A DNA stretch of 64,000 nucleotides. It comes from Pseudobacteriovorax antillogorgiicola (lineage in GTDB: Bacteria; Bdellovibrionota_B; Oligoflexia; Oligoflexales; Oligoflexaceae). The stretch lies in assembly GCF_900177345.1 (NCBI RefSeq), contig NZ_FWZT01000004.1:124001-188000 (forward strand), written 5' to 3'. The stretch's first letter is position 1; every line of letters begins with the position of its first letter. The translations under genes were made by a program, and so were the position numbers. The notes under the pieces are model-generated. The model was given only the letters and a program-made list of their open reading frames with translations, had not been told where the DNA came from and did not search any database. This document shows, one piece after another, positions 50,253 through 59,894 of the stretch.

Positions 50253-52418
50253 ATGAATTACTTCTCTAGCATAGCCGCTAGAATACTTATTTTGAGTACA
50301 ATGCTCGCATCTTGCAGCCCCGAATCCTCGGTTGTTATCGATAAGACTGCAAATCTAGACGATGTAACCTTCAGTCAAGGGAACCAAGTGGTCTTAAACT
50401 CCGATTCTGGGGTCGTCACTGTTGAAACCCTGGTTCCCGATGGAGTTGTGGGCCAGATTCAAGTTGAAATTGGAGATTCATTCGAGACCAATGAGGCGGT
50501 GCAAGAGTTAGATTTAGACGGCTTCGACAACGCTGGTGAGTCGATTACGTTTGGCTCTGATAGCGATATGGACCAGACCTCGATTGGCCAGATCCAAGTC
50601 TCTATTCCTCTCACGCAGACGTCTCTATGGCTCCAAGGTGAACGAAGCCTTGTGATTCTTTATCATATTGAGACCATAGATGGAAATAAGGTTGGTTTCA
50701 TTACATCACGTAATTACTCCCGCACATCCGGAAAGCTAAAGTTCTACCTTCGGGGTTTTGGTCAGTATCAACCCGTTTGGCTCAATCAAACGTACACTGA
50801 AGAGAAAGAAGTCATAACAGCAGCTCCAGTACGCCTGCCGAAACGAAGCGAGGAGACGGCCCAAACAACTAAAGATCCAGGTGATATCACTGCACCGGGA
50901 CTTCCCTTGGTTGCGAGCTACACGAAGCTTTATTCGAGCTCACCAAGTCAAACTGTATCTTGGCAGGCCCCTGGGGACAAGGATGTTGTCAAGTATCACG
51001 TTAAGGTCTGTACCGATACATCGTGTAGTAGTAATTGCTCGGTGAGTACCATGACAACAGATACGTCGATCACTGTGAATAATCTGAGCGCTGGTTCTTC
51101 CTATTATACTTGTGTTGCAGCCGAGGACAGCTCGGGCAATCTATCGCCGTTTTCTCGCCCCCAGAATCCAGTAACTATTGCTGAACCAGGTAGCCTAGAT
51201 TTGGATTTTAACTCTTCAGGTTTAGTAACGCAGAACGGGGCTGCTAGTGGCTTTGATTCGATCTATGACCTTGTGGGCCTCCCCGACGGTTCCTCCATCG
51301 CTGTTGGGGCGATTTTCAATGGCAACGATAATGATGTTAGCATTTGGAAATTTAAACCCAATGGAAGTCTTGATAGCAATTTTGCCAGCTCTGGTGTGCT
51401 TATCGTTGATGACATTACTGGCAATGGTCCTGATCAAGAGATCGCTCACGCGGTTGCACTTGATCCCAGTGGCAAAATCCTGATTGCTGGCTATGGGAGC
51501 AATGGCAGCGATGATGATGGCTTCATTCTAAGGATCGATGGTAACGGTAATTTCGATACGACGTTCAATAGCACGGGCGTTGCTCTGCTAGATAATATCA
51601 TCACGACGTCGCAATCTGAGCGGATTCAGGATATCGCAATTGATGCCGATGGTAACATTCTCGTCACTGGTTATGCTGGTAATGGCATCGACAACGATCT
51701 ATTTCTTGGCAAAGTCGATAGCACTGGTGCTATTGACACCAGCTTTGGCAGCCTTGGATATTCCTCAAAGGATGGCGGCGCGGCAGATCGAGCTAATGGC
51801 ATTGCTATTGATGGCAACGGGCAAATTCTAGTTGGTGGTTTTTTCACAGGAACAGATCGTAAGGCTGCTGTCTGTCGATATAATACGGATGGTAGTTTAG
51901 ATACAGGCTTTGCAGTCAGTGGCTGTCTGGAGCTGGATGATACTGCTGGTGGCCCTGGTGACGATGAGATCCTTGATATTAGAATCGACTCTCAAAACAA
52001 CACAATTGCAACTGGCTTCTCAAGCAACGGTTCAAACAAAGATATGGCTATCTGGAAGATTGATACGGGCGGAAACCTCGATACGTCGTTTAATGGCACA
52101 GGTTATGTGATCCATGACAGCGCCGCGGGCGGAGCTGATGATGACTTAGGAGGTAGTATTGCTTTGAGTCCTGGCCGGATTTATATATCTGGCTCTAGCC
52201 AGGACGGGCAAATGAATCACGTTCTTTGGTGTTATAAAGCTGATGGTAGCATCTGTAGCAATTTCTCTGATTCTGGCTACATGCTTTACGAGCTTTCTGG
52301 TCAAGGCAGTGCCAGTGAAGCAGTGATTACAACGCCAAGCGGGAGCCTACTCAGCGCTGGCCGTCTATTTGATCCTGCTGAGCAGTACAATGCAGCTCTT
52401 TGGATGATTCTCCCCTGA
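50253..52418 (+). CDS. Lipoprotein with fibronectin-type and delta-60 repeats
   Basis: ATG 50253 has AAAGG seven bases upstream and starts a lipoprotein signal peptide (LSTMLASCSPES). The 721-residue protein has an N-terminal beta-rich domain (about 25-200), a fibronectin type III-like domain (about 210-305, with VSWQAPGDKDVVKYHV and SSYYTCVAAEDSSGN), then about six delta-60 repeats (about 310-700). Each repeat has the pattern G-x-G-x-LD-x-x-F, then a hydrophobic strand, then D-x-x-G-K/N-I-L-I/V-x-G. These repeats fold as a beta-propeller in a family first noted in delta-proteobacteria and Bdellovibrio relatives. A surface adhesion or binding role is inferred. It has no obvious catalytic residues. 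Confidence 0.85.
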   Translation: MNYFSSIAARILILSTMLASCSPESSVVIDKTANLDDVTFSQGNQVVLNSDSGVVTVETLVPDGVVGQIQVEIGDSFETNEAVQELDLDGFDNAGESITFGSDSDMDQTSIGQIQVSIPLTQTSLWLQGERSLVILYHIETIDGNKVGFITSRNYSRTSGKLKFYLRGFGQYQPVWLNQTYTEEKEVITAAPVRLPKRSEETAQTTKDPGDITAPGLPLVASYTKLYSSSPSQTVSWQAPGDKDVVKYHVKVCTDTSCSSNCSVSTMTTDTSITVNNLSAGSSYYTCVAAEDSSGNLSPFSRPQNPVTIAEPGSLDLDFNSSGLVTQNGAASGFDSIYDLVGLPDGSSIAVGAIFNGNDNDVSIWKFKPNGSLDSNFASSGVLIVDDITGNGPDQEIAHAVALDPSGKILIAGYGSNGSDDDGFILRIDGNGNFDTTFNSTGVALLDNIITTSQSERIQDIAIDADGNILVTGYAGNGIDNDLFLGKVDSTGAIDTSFGSLGYSSKDGGAADRANGIAIDGNGQILVGGFFTGTDRKAAVCRYNTDGSLDTGFAVSGCLELDDTAGGPGDDEILDIRIDSQNNTIATGFSSNGSNKDMAIWKIDTGGNLDTSFNGTGYVIHDSAAGGADDDLGGSIALSPGRIYISGSSQDGQMNHVLWCYKADGSICSNFSDSGYMLYELSGQGSASEAVITTPSGSLLSAGRLFDPAEQYNAALWMILP

Positions 52419-52591
52419 TTTCTTAGGTAAAAGCATCGACGGTGTGATCACCCATTGTTTCTGCAAAATATAGGGTCGTCAGCGCCTCCATTCATAGTGT
52501 AAGGGAAGTAAGGTTAGGTCTTGCTTTCCTCAATCCAGCTTTACCTAGCCATAAGCCAACACCGTAAACATTATGACTGAGTGTAAACCCT

Positions 52592-53374
52592 ATGAAAAAG
52601 TTTGAACCTGACTCTATTGCTGAATATCTAGATGAGCTCGATCGCGATTATATGTACGAGCTTTGCTGCCTGCAAGTCGAGCTGCTACAGTTACAAAAGT
52701 ATGTCACCGAACAAGGTATCCGCCTGGCCATCGTTTTTGAAGGGCGCGACACAGCCGGTAAAGGTGGGGCGATCTTACGCTTTCGCCAGCATCTGATCCC
52801 CCGTTATTGCAAGGTTGTAGCATTGCATAAGCCCACTGATGAGGAGCGTGGTCAATGGTATTTCCAGCGCTATATCCAGCACCTGCCGAAGGCTGGCGCC
52901 ATCGTACTCTTCGATCGGAGCTGGTATAACCGGGCTGTGGTGGAGCCTGTGATGGGATTTTGTAGCTCTGAAGAGCACGAACGCTTTATGGAGCAAGTCA
53001 ATATAGTCGAGAAATTATGGGTTGATGACGGAATCAAGCTGATCAAATTGTGGTTTTCCATTGACCAAGAGGAGCAAGGATCACGGCTTCAAGACCGGCA
53101 ATTGAACCCCTTAAAAACTTGGAAGCTCAGCCCTGTTGATCTAGCAGCACGAGAGAAGTGGGATGAGTTTACCAGCTATAAGGAGAAGATGTTTGCCAAG
53201 ACATCACCTTCTCATAGTCCTTGGGTGCGAATCGATGGCAATGAAAAGAAAGTCGCACGGCTTGAATCGATTCGTTACGTGCTTTCTCAATTTGACTATC
53301 CTAACAAGGGGTTTACCGGCGTTTCTTTGGAGCCTTCATCGAAGGCTATTAGTTGCCTGGTGTCACCTCATTAG
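52592..53374 (+). CDS. ppk2: Polyphosphate kinase 2 (PPK2)
   Basis: The 260-residue protein has the PPK2 P-loop fold: Walker A FEGRDTAGKGG (49-59), the lid region with DEERGQWYFQRYIQHLPK, and Walker B VLFDRSWYNRAVVEPV (105-120), followed by KLWFSIDQEEQGSRL. Length fits single-domain class I enzymes. PPK2 uses polyphosphate to phosphorylate GDP or ADP (or the reverse), linking phosphate stores to nucleotide pools. It is monocistronic and convergent with the acetyltransferase gene downstream, which lies 30 bases away. With phytase in the same region, phosphate handling is a sub-theme. Confidence 0.93.
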   Translation: MKKFEPDSIAEYLDELDRDYMYELCCLQVELLQLQKYVTEQGIRLAIVFEGRDTAGKGGAILRFRQHLIPRYCKVVALHKPTDEERGQWYFQRYIQHLPKAGAIVLFDRSWYNRAVVEPVMGFCSSEEHERFMEQVNIVEKLWVDDGIKLIKLWFSIDQEEQGSRLQDRQLNPLKTWKLSPVDLAAREKWDEFTSYKEKMFAKTSPSHSPWVRIDGNEKKVARLESIRYVLSQFDYPNKGFTGVSLEPSSKAISCLVSPH

Positions 53375-53404
53375 CCTCCTTTAAGCTATCAAACTAGCAT
53401 CTGC

Positions 53405-53869
53405 CTAAGGTGCGCAGGGCTTGAAGATCATTCGGATATGTAAGATGCCCTCTTCCCAGTAGGGCTCCGAGACTGTCTCAAAACCGAAGGGTCTATAAAA
53501 CTCTTCAAGATGAGACTGCGCCGACATCGATAATGGAATCGCTCCCCAACGCTCCTGAACCTGCTGCATAAATTCCGCCATCAGCTGCTTACCCAGGCCC
53601 TGCCCTCGATGGGACCGGCTCGTCAATACTCTGCCAACGGAGTGAGTTGCCATCTTTCCGGGGGGGAGGAGCCTGAGGTAGGCGTAGACCTCTCGCTTAT
53701 CCTCATCCCAGGCAAAGAGGTGCCAGGCGTCTTGGTCTCGATCATCAGTGTCCACATAATAGATTTCTTGCTCAATAATAAAAACCTCCTGGCGAACCTT
53801 GAGGATCTGGTAAACCTGCTCTGGACTAAGTTCAGAGAATGGTGAAAAAACCCATTTAAATTGGCTCAT
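53405..53869 (-). CDS. ElaA-like GNAT N-acetyltransferase
   Basis: ATG 53869 (MSQFKWVF) is favoured since AGG(A) lies about six bases upstream; ATG 53875 is two codons earlier. The 154-residue protein matches the ElaA subgroup with VYQILKVRQEVFIIEQEI near the N-terminus, YAYLRLLPP, VGRVLTSRSHRGQGLGKQLM (acetyl-CoA-binding P loop) and FYRPFGFETV. These transfer an acetyl group to an amine of unknown identity. It is convergent with PPK2 and divergent from the subtilisin gene. Confidence 0.9.
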   Translation of the reverse strand: MSQFKWVFSPFSELSPEQVYQILKVRQEVFIIEQEIYYVDTDDRDQDAWHLFAWDEDKREVYAYLRLLPPGKMATHSVGRVLTSRSHRGQGLGKQLMAEFMQQVQERWGAIPLSMSAQSHLEEFYRPFGFETVSEPYWEEGILHIRMIFKPCAP

Positions 53870-54053
53870 TGTCATCCTGCCTTGTATAAACACATCATTC
53901 CATTTGCTGTATTGCCAAAAGAGTCAAATTAAGGAACACTCGCCCTTAATTGTCGCTTTCGAGAAACTGACTAAGGTGCAAATTCATTTTGCTCCATTCC
54001 TAAGGCTATCAGCCACAGGTTATACCCCTTACATCCCTTCATAAGGAGTCTTT

Positions 54054-56978
54054 ATGCGTCTTGCCTTGCTAACTTTTATGACAAGCGTCCTCTATTCCTG
54101 TCACGATTCGCCATCTCGTCCGGTGGCCCAAGCCCTAGACTTGCGTCCGGGGGAATCAAGTCGCGTTATCATTGTCGGTGATCAAGGGGATGTCAAGGAT
54201 CAGGCAGATGACCTTGGGCTAGATCACGATGGCGATGAAGTTGTGATTATCGAAGGACCAAACGAAGACATCGGCCAAATCGATCTCCCGCCAGGAGCTT
54301 CTGTCATCAAGGATGAGCCAGTCGAGGCTGTTGAGCGTGAGGCCTTTACTGTTGATGAACAGGCCATGTTTATCGCTAAAAAAGACTTTGGCCTCCTTCC
54401 ATTTTGGCAGCAGCATCCACACTCTGATGGTCGCGGGGTTGTTGTTGGGGTCATTGATGATGGCATCTCACCATTTCATGGTGGGTTTCGGGAAACTAGT
54501 GATGGGAAACGAAAGTACATCAAACATGGCAGTCGCAGTTCTGCCTTTACCCTCACTCTGAAGCCGTCAGATGATGACGATGATGATGACATTAAGGTCA
54601 AAGGCCCGGCGACGCTTAAGGAAGAGCAAGACACGGATAGTGGTCTCCGATGGATCGATGTCAATGGGAATGGGGCACGGGATGAGTATGTCGTGGAGGT
54701 CCTAGCGGATCGCGAGAACATGGTTTGTATCGATATCAGCTTAAACGGAGCCATCGAAGAACCAAACGAATGCCTACGGGATTTTGCTAGCTCTGGAGAT
54801 TTCCTATACTGGGATACAGACAAGAAGATCAACTTGATGGTCGACTACGATCCAGGTACTGGTCGCGTTCAGTTCCATCAAGGTGAGTCTGCGGGGGACT
54901 CTCATGGGGAAGGGGTGGCTTCCGTGATGGCAGGCCATCGAATCGGTAGCCAATTCTCTGGAGTGGCACCGGGAGCACAAATTCTCGACTACGATATTAG
55001 CGCTCAAGTTTTTAAAGCCGAGGAGGGCATTTACTCCATCGGAACTTTTTTAAAAGCCTTGGAATGGATGGGGAAGAATGGGGCTGATGTTGCCAACATC
55101 TCTTACAGTCTCTATTTCCTCTCACCTGAAAGTCAGCTTTTTATGTCTGAAGCTATTGACCGTATTGTAACGCGCTACAATATGGTAGTGAGTTTCTCTG
55201 CAGGAAACAACGGGCCTGGTCTTGGATCGATGAATCGTGCTCTTATCTATCCTCGCTCGGTGTTGGCAACAGGTGCATTTTCTAGCAAAGAGCTAGCAGA
55301 AAATGTTCATGGAATTACAGGTCTTCCGGAGCAAGGACGCGTGATTCGTTATTCTAGCCGTGGGCCAGCCGTAGATGGCGGCAGTGGGCCTCATGTGATT
55401 GCCCCTCTTAGCTCCATCACGCATAGTACCAAAGGTAGTGGTTTTCGTGGCTTCTCGGGCACCAGCTCTGCCTCGCCCGCAGCAGCAGGATTTGCTGCTG
55501 TCCTGATCTCTCATGTAAAAAAACTAGGTTTAGAGTTCGATGCATCGAGTATCGTGGCAGCCGTTCGGCAAAGTGCCAGACCAATTGCTGACTCACCTTT
55601 TGTGGAACAAGGCTATGGCTTGCCGCAAATCGATGAGGCCGTTGAAATCTATAAGGGCATGATTCAAGGCCGGCGGTTCAAGAATATTCAAGTAAGACTT
55701 TCAGGGGCAGAGACCCTCTCCATTGCTCAAACGGGAAGTCTTTCGTTTCGGAGTCGCCAACCGGGAATGGAAGAGTTTCGCATCCGCCTCCGTGGTGAGG
55801 CGTCATCTTTGGTAAGTGACGATCAGCAAGCCGAGATGCTCATGCCACTCACGGTGGAATACTCAGAACCATGGATCACGGGCCCAGGGAGAGCTCTAGT
55901 CAGCCTTGGCAGCTCCTATCAATATATCTTGGTTGATCCCAGCCAAATTCCAAGCCCGCAGCCGGGGCATGAGTACTTCGGAGAGGTTATCTATCGTGCC
56001 GCTGATGGGCGGGTTGTTACTAAGGTTCCAGTCACATATATCTGGGATCACGATCTGAGGGAGTCGTATCAGAGTGATGTGATGACCATCGGTTCCGAGG
56101 AAGGAGTGCGGCGTCACCTTTATATTCCCAGTGGAGTTCAAGGATTAGTGGTGCGAACTGATCTTTTGGAAGGTGATCGCGATCGCCTTGGGCTGACTGT
56201 TTATAATCCTGAAGGGCTTAGGGCTGGTAGTGTGGCAATGGGTGGTGATACCAGCTTTATTTCGGTCGATCAAGCTGGTTGGTATCAGCTGGCTGTTAGC
56301 AGATATGGTGGCACAATACGTCCCTATAAGCTTCAAATAGAAGTAGAAACGGTAGATTTAGTCCTGGTAAACCCGGCTCTTACCAATGGGGATAAGAGTA
56401 TCTGGCTTAAAAACCAAGGTCACGACCTCCGTGGCAGGTTGGAAGTCCGGCCACTACCAAAAGTTGTCGAGAGCTTCTATAACAGAGCGCCGATTCACGA
56501 TAAGGTACACTTTCATTTGCCTTTGGACGAATCTGGCCAGTTCAGGCTGAGGGTTGCGACTTTGGAAACCAGTTTAAGCAGCTATGTGCGCAGGCACTGC
56601 AATGCCTATATCTACGATAAGTTCGGTCAATTCCTAGACTTCAAGTACTTCTCTTCATCTAGAGTTATAGACGTCGACGAAACGAGCCAGGGCGGTGTTG
56701 CTGAGGTGTATTGCTCTAGCTTTGAGTATACGGATGGAATGGAGGAAGCTCAGGACTCCTTGCTTTGGTGGTTGCGTCGCGAAACAGTTCCTGCCACCGA
56801 TAAGGTTTTGGCCAGCGGAAACTTCCAGGTTGACGAATTAGAGCGAAGTCAGGTGAGCCTTCTATGGGAGGAGGGCCAATCTGAAGAAATATTTGATGAA
56901 GTTGGCATCTATATCACCCCTCATCAGGGGCGGCCAGAATCAATACAGATCGGTACACTGCCCTATCTTTTCTACTAA
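54054..56978 (+). CDS. Large subtilisin-like (S8) serine protease, probable lipoprotein
   Basis: AAGGAG precedes the ATG at 54054. The 974-residue precursor has a lipoprotein-type signal peptide (SVLYSCHDS, Cys16). The catalytic domain spans about 120-530: Asp135 in VIDDGIS, His284 in GDSHGEGVAS, Asn385 region in FSAGNNGPG, and Ser471 in GTSSASPAAAG. A large insertion (about 150-275) between Asp and His has a run of seven Asp residues (173-179) and a VNGNGARDEY segment; these may bind calcium. Three to four hundred residues of beta-rich C-terminal sequence follow. It would be a cell-surface protease. It ends just before a strong shared terminator. Confidence 0.93.
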   Translation: MRLALLTFMTSVLYSCHDSPSRPVAQALDLRPGESSRVIIVGDQGDVKDQADDLGLDHDGDEVVIIEGPNEDIGQIDLPPGASVIKDEPVEAVEREAFTVDEQAMFIAKKDFGLLPFWQQHPHSDGRGVVVGVIDDGISPFHGGFRETSDGKRKYIKHGSRSSAFTLTLKPSDDDDDDDIKVKGPATLKEEQDTDSGLRWIDVNGNGARDEYVVEVLADRENMVCIDISLNGAIEEPNECLRDFASSGDFLYWDTDKKINLMVDYDPGTGRVQFHQGESAGDSHGEGVASVMAGHRIGSQFSGVAPGAQILDYDISAQVFKAEEGIYSIGTFLKALEWMGKNGADVANISYSLYFLSPESQLFMSEAIDRIVTRYNMVVSFSAGNNGPGLGSMNRALIYPRSVLATGAFSSKELAENVHGITGLPEQGRVIRYSSRGPAVDGGSGPHVIAPLSSITHSTKGSGFRGFSGTSSASPAAAGFAAVLISHVKKLGLEFDASSIVAAVRQSARPIADSPFVEQGYGLPQIDEAVEIYKGMIQGRRFKNIQVRLSGAETLSIAQTGSLSFRSRQPGMEEFRIRLRGEASSLVSDDQQAEMLMPLTVEYSEPWITGPGRALVSLGSSYQYILVDPSQIPSPQPGHEYFGEVIYRAADGRVVTKVPVTYIWDHDLRESYQSDVMTIGSEEGVRRHLYIPSGVQGLVVRTDLLEGDRDRLGLTVYNPEGLRAGSVAMGGDTSFISVDQAGWYQLAVSRYGGTIRPYKLQIEVETVDLVLVNPALTNGDKSIWLKNQGHDLRGRLEVRPLPKVVESFYNRAPIHDKVHFHLPLDESGQFRLRVATLETSLSSYVRRHCNAYIYDKFGQFLDFKYFSSSRVIDVDETSQGGVAEVYCSSFEYTDGMEEAQDSLLWWLRRETVPATDKVLASGNFQVDELERSQVSLLWEEGQSEEIFDEVGIYITPHQGRPESIQIGTLPYLFY

Positions 56979-56984
56979 GAAGAA

Positions 56985-57008
56985 AGCCGAGAGCGTCTGC
57001 TCTCGGCT
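56985..57008. terminator. Bidirectional terminator between subtilisin and phospholipase D
   Basis: A perfect 10-bp stem (AGCCGAGAGC and GCTCTCGGCT) with a GTCT loop lies between two convergent genes. On the minus strand a T-rich run (TTTCTTCTT) follows the stem, so it is a clear intrinsic terminator for the phospholipase D gene and probably works for both. Confidence 0.85.
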
Positions 57009-57021
57009 ACACGAAACGAAA

Positions 57022-58374
57022 TTATTCGCAAGCGTCCTTAAGTTCTTTATCGTACCACCACCCCATACGAAGTAGGATGTCAATTTCTGTAAAAGTAAGT
57101 GCCATTGGCTCGAACTTACAGTCAGTTTTCTTATCGTTCTTAAGAGCATCGATCATGCGGCCTTTGAACTCTTGGTATTGACTACGGTTAAGATCCCATA
57201 GTTGGGCGAAGTCTCTGTTGAAGCCCGCAACCGCTTCGACGTGAGTTCCACCTTGGATCTTGACCAAGTTCTCAATATGGCTGTACTCACCAGAGTATGA
57301 CCAGTTGAACGAGCCAGTCCAAACTGTTTGGTCGTCAACGATCAGATACTTAGAGTGCATCTGGCGGCTGAGGTAAGCAGTTGGGTCAAGGTTGAAAAAC
57401 TTGATACGAACTTCAACGTTTTCGTGGCCATCGAATTCAAGCTTGTCAAGGAAGTGTGAGAAGTTCATAGAAGCTGAGCATGACTCTAAGTACGGATCTT
57501 GGCACTCAGGAAGAGTCCACTTCTTACGATCTTGGTATGGATCGTACTGGTCCATATTTACCAATAGTTGAACCTTAATTCCACGGGCAGCAGCGCGAAG
57601 GACTGCATCATATACTGGGCGTAACTTAAAGCGTGTTGTAGCAATTTCAAGCTTTTCTTTGGCAGAGTCAATAGCTCTTACAAGCTCTCTTGTTAAAACA
57701 TAGCCTTCATCGTAGGACTTGCGTGTGACCCGTAAGCCAGAAAAACGAAAGTTGTCTGAGTTCATTGTAACTTGCAAAGAAGGATCTTCTCCAGCTTCCG
57801 GTACGAATAGGTTAACATTTCCAACGAGCTCTTCACCAACTTCTTCGCTTGCAGACCAAAGTAAGTTAAATTCACTTTGAAAACGGCTGGCCATAGACTG
57901 CTCGTCATCCATGAAAAGGATGTTTTCATTGTAGTTCGACCGAGATCCTAAAGACCAGTTGGCAGAACCACTGATAACTCGCGGTTGATCTGTGTTGTAG
58001 TCAAGAACAGCAAACTTGTGATGTACCTTACGCCCAGACTTCAAGAAACGAAGGTCGATGCCTAGCTCCTCAAGACCCAGAGCGAGCTTGGTGGCATGGC
58101 TCTTCCCTTTGTAACCTTCGAAAATCATGCGGACTTTAAGCTCGCCAGAAGAGATCTTCGATTGGATTGCATCTGACTTCAGCATCCGGATGACAGGACT
58201 CGCGTCAGTGACATCGAGGTTATACATAGCTAGATCAATAGAGCTTTGCGCTTCGGATATCCATAGAGCGGCTTTTTCTAAGGTGGGGTCAAAGGGGTGA
58301 AAAAGAACCTCAACCTCACTATAGGCAGGGGTAGATAGGAATGCAGTTAAACATAGTACTCGTAATAGTTTCAT
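57022..58374 (-). CDS. Exported phospholipase D-family protein
   Basis: The 450-residue precursor has a signal peptide (LTAFLSTPAYSE). Two HKD motifs are present: HHKFAVLD at 118-125 followed by ISGSANWS, and MHSKYLIVD with His340, Lys342 and Asp347 followed by TGSFNWS. These form one active site in a single chain, as in phospholipase D and related nucleases. The export signal points to a periplasmic or secreted enzyme, most likely hydrolysing phospholipids, but nucleases with this fold exist. A 20-residue cysteine-containing insert (LPECQDPYLESCSAS, 287-301) and a Cys-Glu end may form disulfides. It is monocistronic. Confidence 0.9.
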   Translation of the reverse strand: MKLLRVLCLTAFLSTPAYSEVEVLFHPFDPTLEKAALWISEAQSSIDLAMYNLDVTDASPVIRMLKSDAIQSKISSGELKVRMIFEGYKGKSHATKLALGLEELGIDLRFLKSGRKVHHKFAVLDYNTDQPRVISGSANWSLGSRSNYNENILFMDDEQSMASRFQSEFNLLWSASEEVGEELVGNVNLFVPEAGEDPSLQVTMNSDNFRFSGLRVTRKSYDEGYVLTRELVRAIDSAKEKLEIATTRFKLRPVYDAVLRAAARGIKVQLLVNMDQYDPYQDRKKWTLPECQDPYLESCSASMNFSHFLDKLEFDGHENVEVRIKFFNLDPTAYLSRQMHSKYLIVDDQTVWTGSFNWSYSGEYSHIENLVKIQGGTHVEAVAGFNRDFAQLWDLNRSQYQEFKGRMIDALKNDKKTDCKFEPMALTFTEIDILLRMGWWYDKELKDACE

Positions 58375-58561
58375 TTAGAAATCTCCTTTATTGAAGGGCC
58401 CTTATCTTAAGGGGATTTAGCCTTATTGGTACATCATAATGATTGGATCGAAGCTATCAGAATTCTGGGGTTCATCGTGAGCTACAGTAAGTGCCCAGCT
58501 TGACAAGATCTTGCTGTCCCGATTAAATGTTGGCATGCATTTTTTTCAAAAGGAGCCGAGA

Positions 58562-59302
58562 TTGCGGCAGCTAGTCCTTGTCTTGATCGTGTTTGGGGTC
58601 ACCGCAGGCGTCCAAGGGCATCACAGAGTTTTTCCTCCGTCTTCGATTGACAGTAGATACTATAAGGTTCTTGCCAAGCATCATCCGCAGAGTACTGGCA
58701 AGTGGTACATGGGCAGGCAGATTGCTGAAGTTATGGGACCCGCTGGTATCCCTTGGCTGGAGCGCCCAGAACGACAGAAAGAAGAGGATATTCGGAACTT
58801 GATTAAGCTATTGAAGCTCAAGCCAGGGATGACTGTAGCGGATGTGGGCGCGGGCAGTGGCCGATTATCATTCCTAATGGCACAAGAGCTAGCACCCAAG
58901 GGACGTGTCTATGCTTTAGAAATCCAAGAGAAGATGCTTAACACCATTCGCACCAAGGCTAAGAAACTGAAAGTTAGGAATGTCTTGGCTCGCCAAAGCT
59001 CAGTGAACTCCCTAGGCTTGAAAGCAGGTGTTTTGGATCTGGTTCTTATGGTTGATGTCTACCACGAGTTTTCTCATCCGCACGAGATGGTTCTGAGTAT
59101 GGTGAAGAGCCTCAAGAAAGGTGGCCGGATAGCATTGGTTGAGTATCGTGGTGAGGACCCCAAGGTGCCGATTAAGATCCTGCATAAAATGACTATGAAG
59201 CAGATCAAATACGAGTTTTCCCGGCCTGAATTCGGGCTTACCTTCAAGGAATTGGAATCTCGATTACCGAGACAGCATTTAGTTTTTTTTGAAAAGTCAT
59301 AA
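58562..59302 (+). CDS. Exported SAM-dependent methyltransferase-like protein
   Basis: The TTG start at 58562 is supported by AAAAGGAG six bases upstream and by the signal peptide it opens (MRQLVLVLIVFGVTAGVQG). The 246-residue protein has a class I methyltransferase fold: motif I VADVGAGSG at 92-100, then YALEIQEKM, LMVDVYHEFSH and GGRIALVEYRGE. The domain is otherwise complete. SAM is cytoplasmic, so an exported enzyme would be odd; the segment could be a membrane anchor with the domain in the cytoplasm. Methyltransferase-like proteins with signal peptides are seen in several marine bacteria. A terminator overlaps its stop codon. Confidence 0.8.
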   Translation: MRQLVLVLIVFGVTAGVQGHHRVFPPSSIDSRYYKVLAKHHPQSTGKWYMGRQIAEVMGPAGIPWLERPERQKEEDIRNLIKLLKLKPGMTVADVGAGSGRLSFLMAQELAPKGRVYALEIQEKMLNTIRTKAKKLKVRNVLARQSSVNSLGLKAGVLDLVLMVDVYHEFSHPHEMVLSMVKSLKKGGRIALVEYRGEDPKVPIKILHKMTMKQIKYEFSRPEFGLTFKELESRLPRQHLVFFEKS

Positions 59303-59343
59303 AGCCTCAACCAGGGCCAAAAGTTGCCTAAGCTTGGGGCTTT
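59301..59343 (+). terminator. Probable rho-independent terminator after the methyltransferase gene
   Basis: AAAGCCTCAA, starting in the stop codon, pairs with TTGGGGCTTT (one G:T pair) across a 23-base loop, with a T-run at the end of the second arm. Confidence 0.55.
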
Positions 59344-59401
59344 TCGATGATCGAGACTTCATGATAAACTTGAGGAGATGGTTCCAAGGGAGGTTCAAGT
59401 C

Positions 59402-59872
59402 TTGTCGCGACGCCGTTACAAAAGAAAATTTAGTAATTACTTACTGCAACCCCTTCTCCAGGTGAAGCTTGGACTCTATGCGATCGTGTTAGCCTTGATT
59501 TTCTGCTTGGTCATGGTTTGGCTATTTTATGCCAACTTCTATCGATTTTATGACCTTGTTCTGGAACTCACAGACCTTAGAGAAGAAGTGACGTCCATTC
59601 TTGATGCCTACATCAATGAGATGGTTGTTTGGACGCTTGTGGCTACGGGGATCTACTTTTTTGTGACAGTGGCCATGTCTATCTTCTACACGCACCGACT
59701 CATCGGGCCGACTTATGCTTTCAGGCGCCATATCCAGGAACTGAGCAAGGGCAACTACAAATCCCGAGTCCTTCTGCGGAAAGCAGATGCGTTTGCAGAG
59801 GTTGCTGAAGACCTCAATCAACTGGCAACCCAACTGGAAACAAATAGTCAGAGGCGAGGTAACGGCGATTGA
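59402..59872 (+). CDS. Two-helix membrane protein with HAMP-like domain
   Basis: The TTG at 59402 with GGGAGG eight bases upstream is the best-supported start; an ATG at 59378 sits too close to a GAGGAG. The 156-residue protein has a basic N-terminus (RRRYKRK) and two membrane helices (about 20-45 and 75-100) separated by a periplasmic loop that starts with FYRFYDLVLE. A HAMP-like segment, RLIGPTYAFRRHIQELSKG, follows and is typical of signal-transfer regions. No output domain follows. The stop overlaps the likely start of the J-domain gene, so the two may act together. The role is inferred from layout only. Confidence 0.75.
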   Translation: MSRRRYKRKFSNYLLQPLLQVKLGLYAIVLALIFCLVMVWLFYANFYRFYDLVLELTDLREEVTSILDAYINEMVVWTLVATGIYFFVTVAMSIFYTHRLIGPTYAFRRHIQELSKGNYKSRVLLRKADAFAEVAEDLNQLATQLETNSQRRGNGD

Positions 59873-59894
59873 TAAGCATCCCCCAAGTCTGGGT

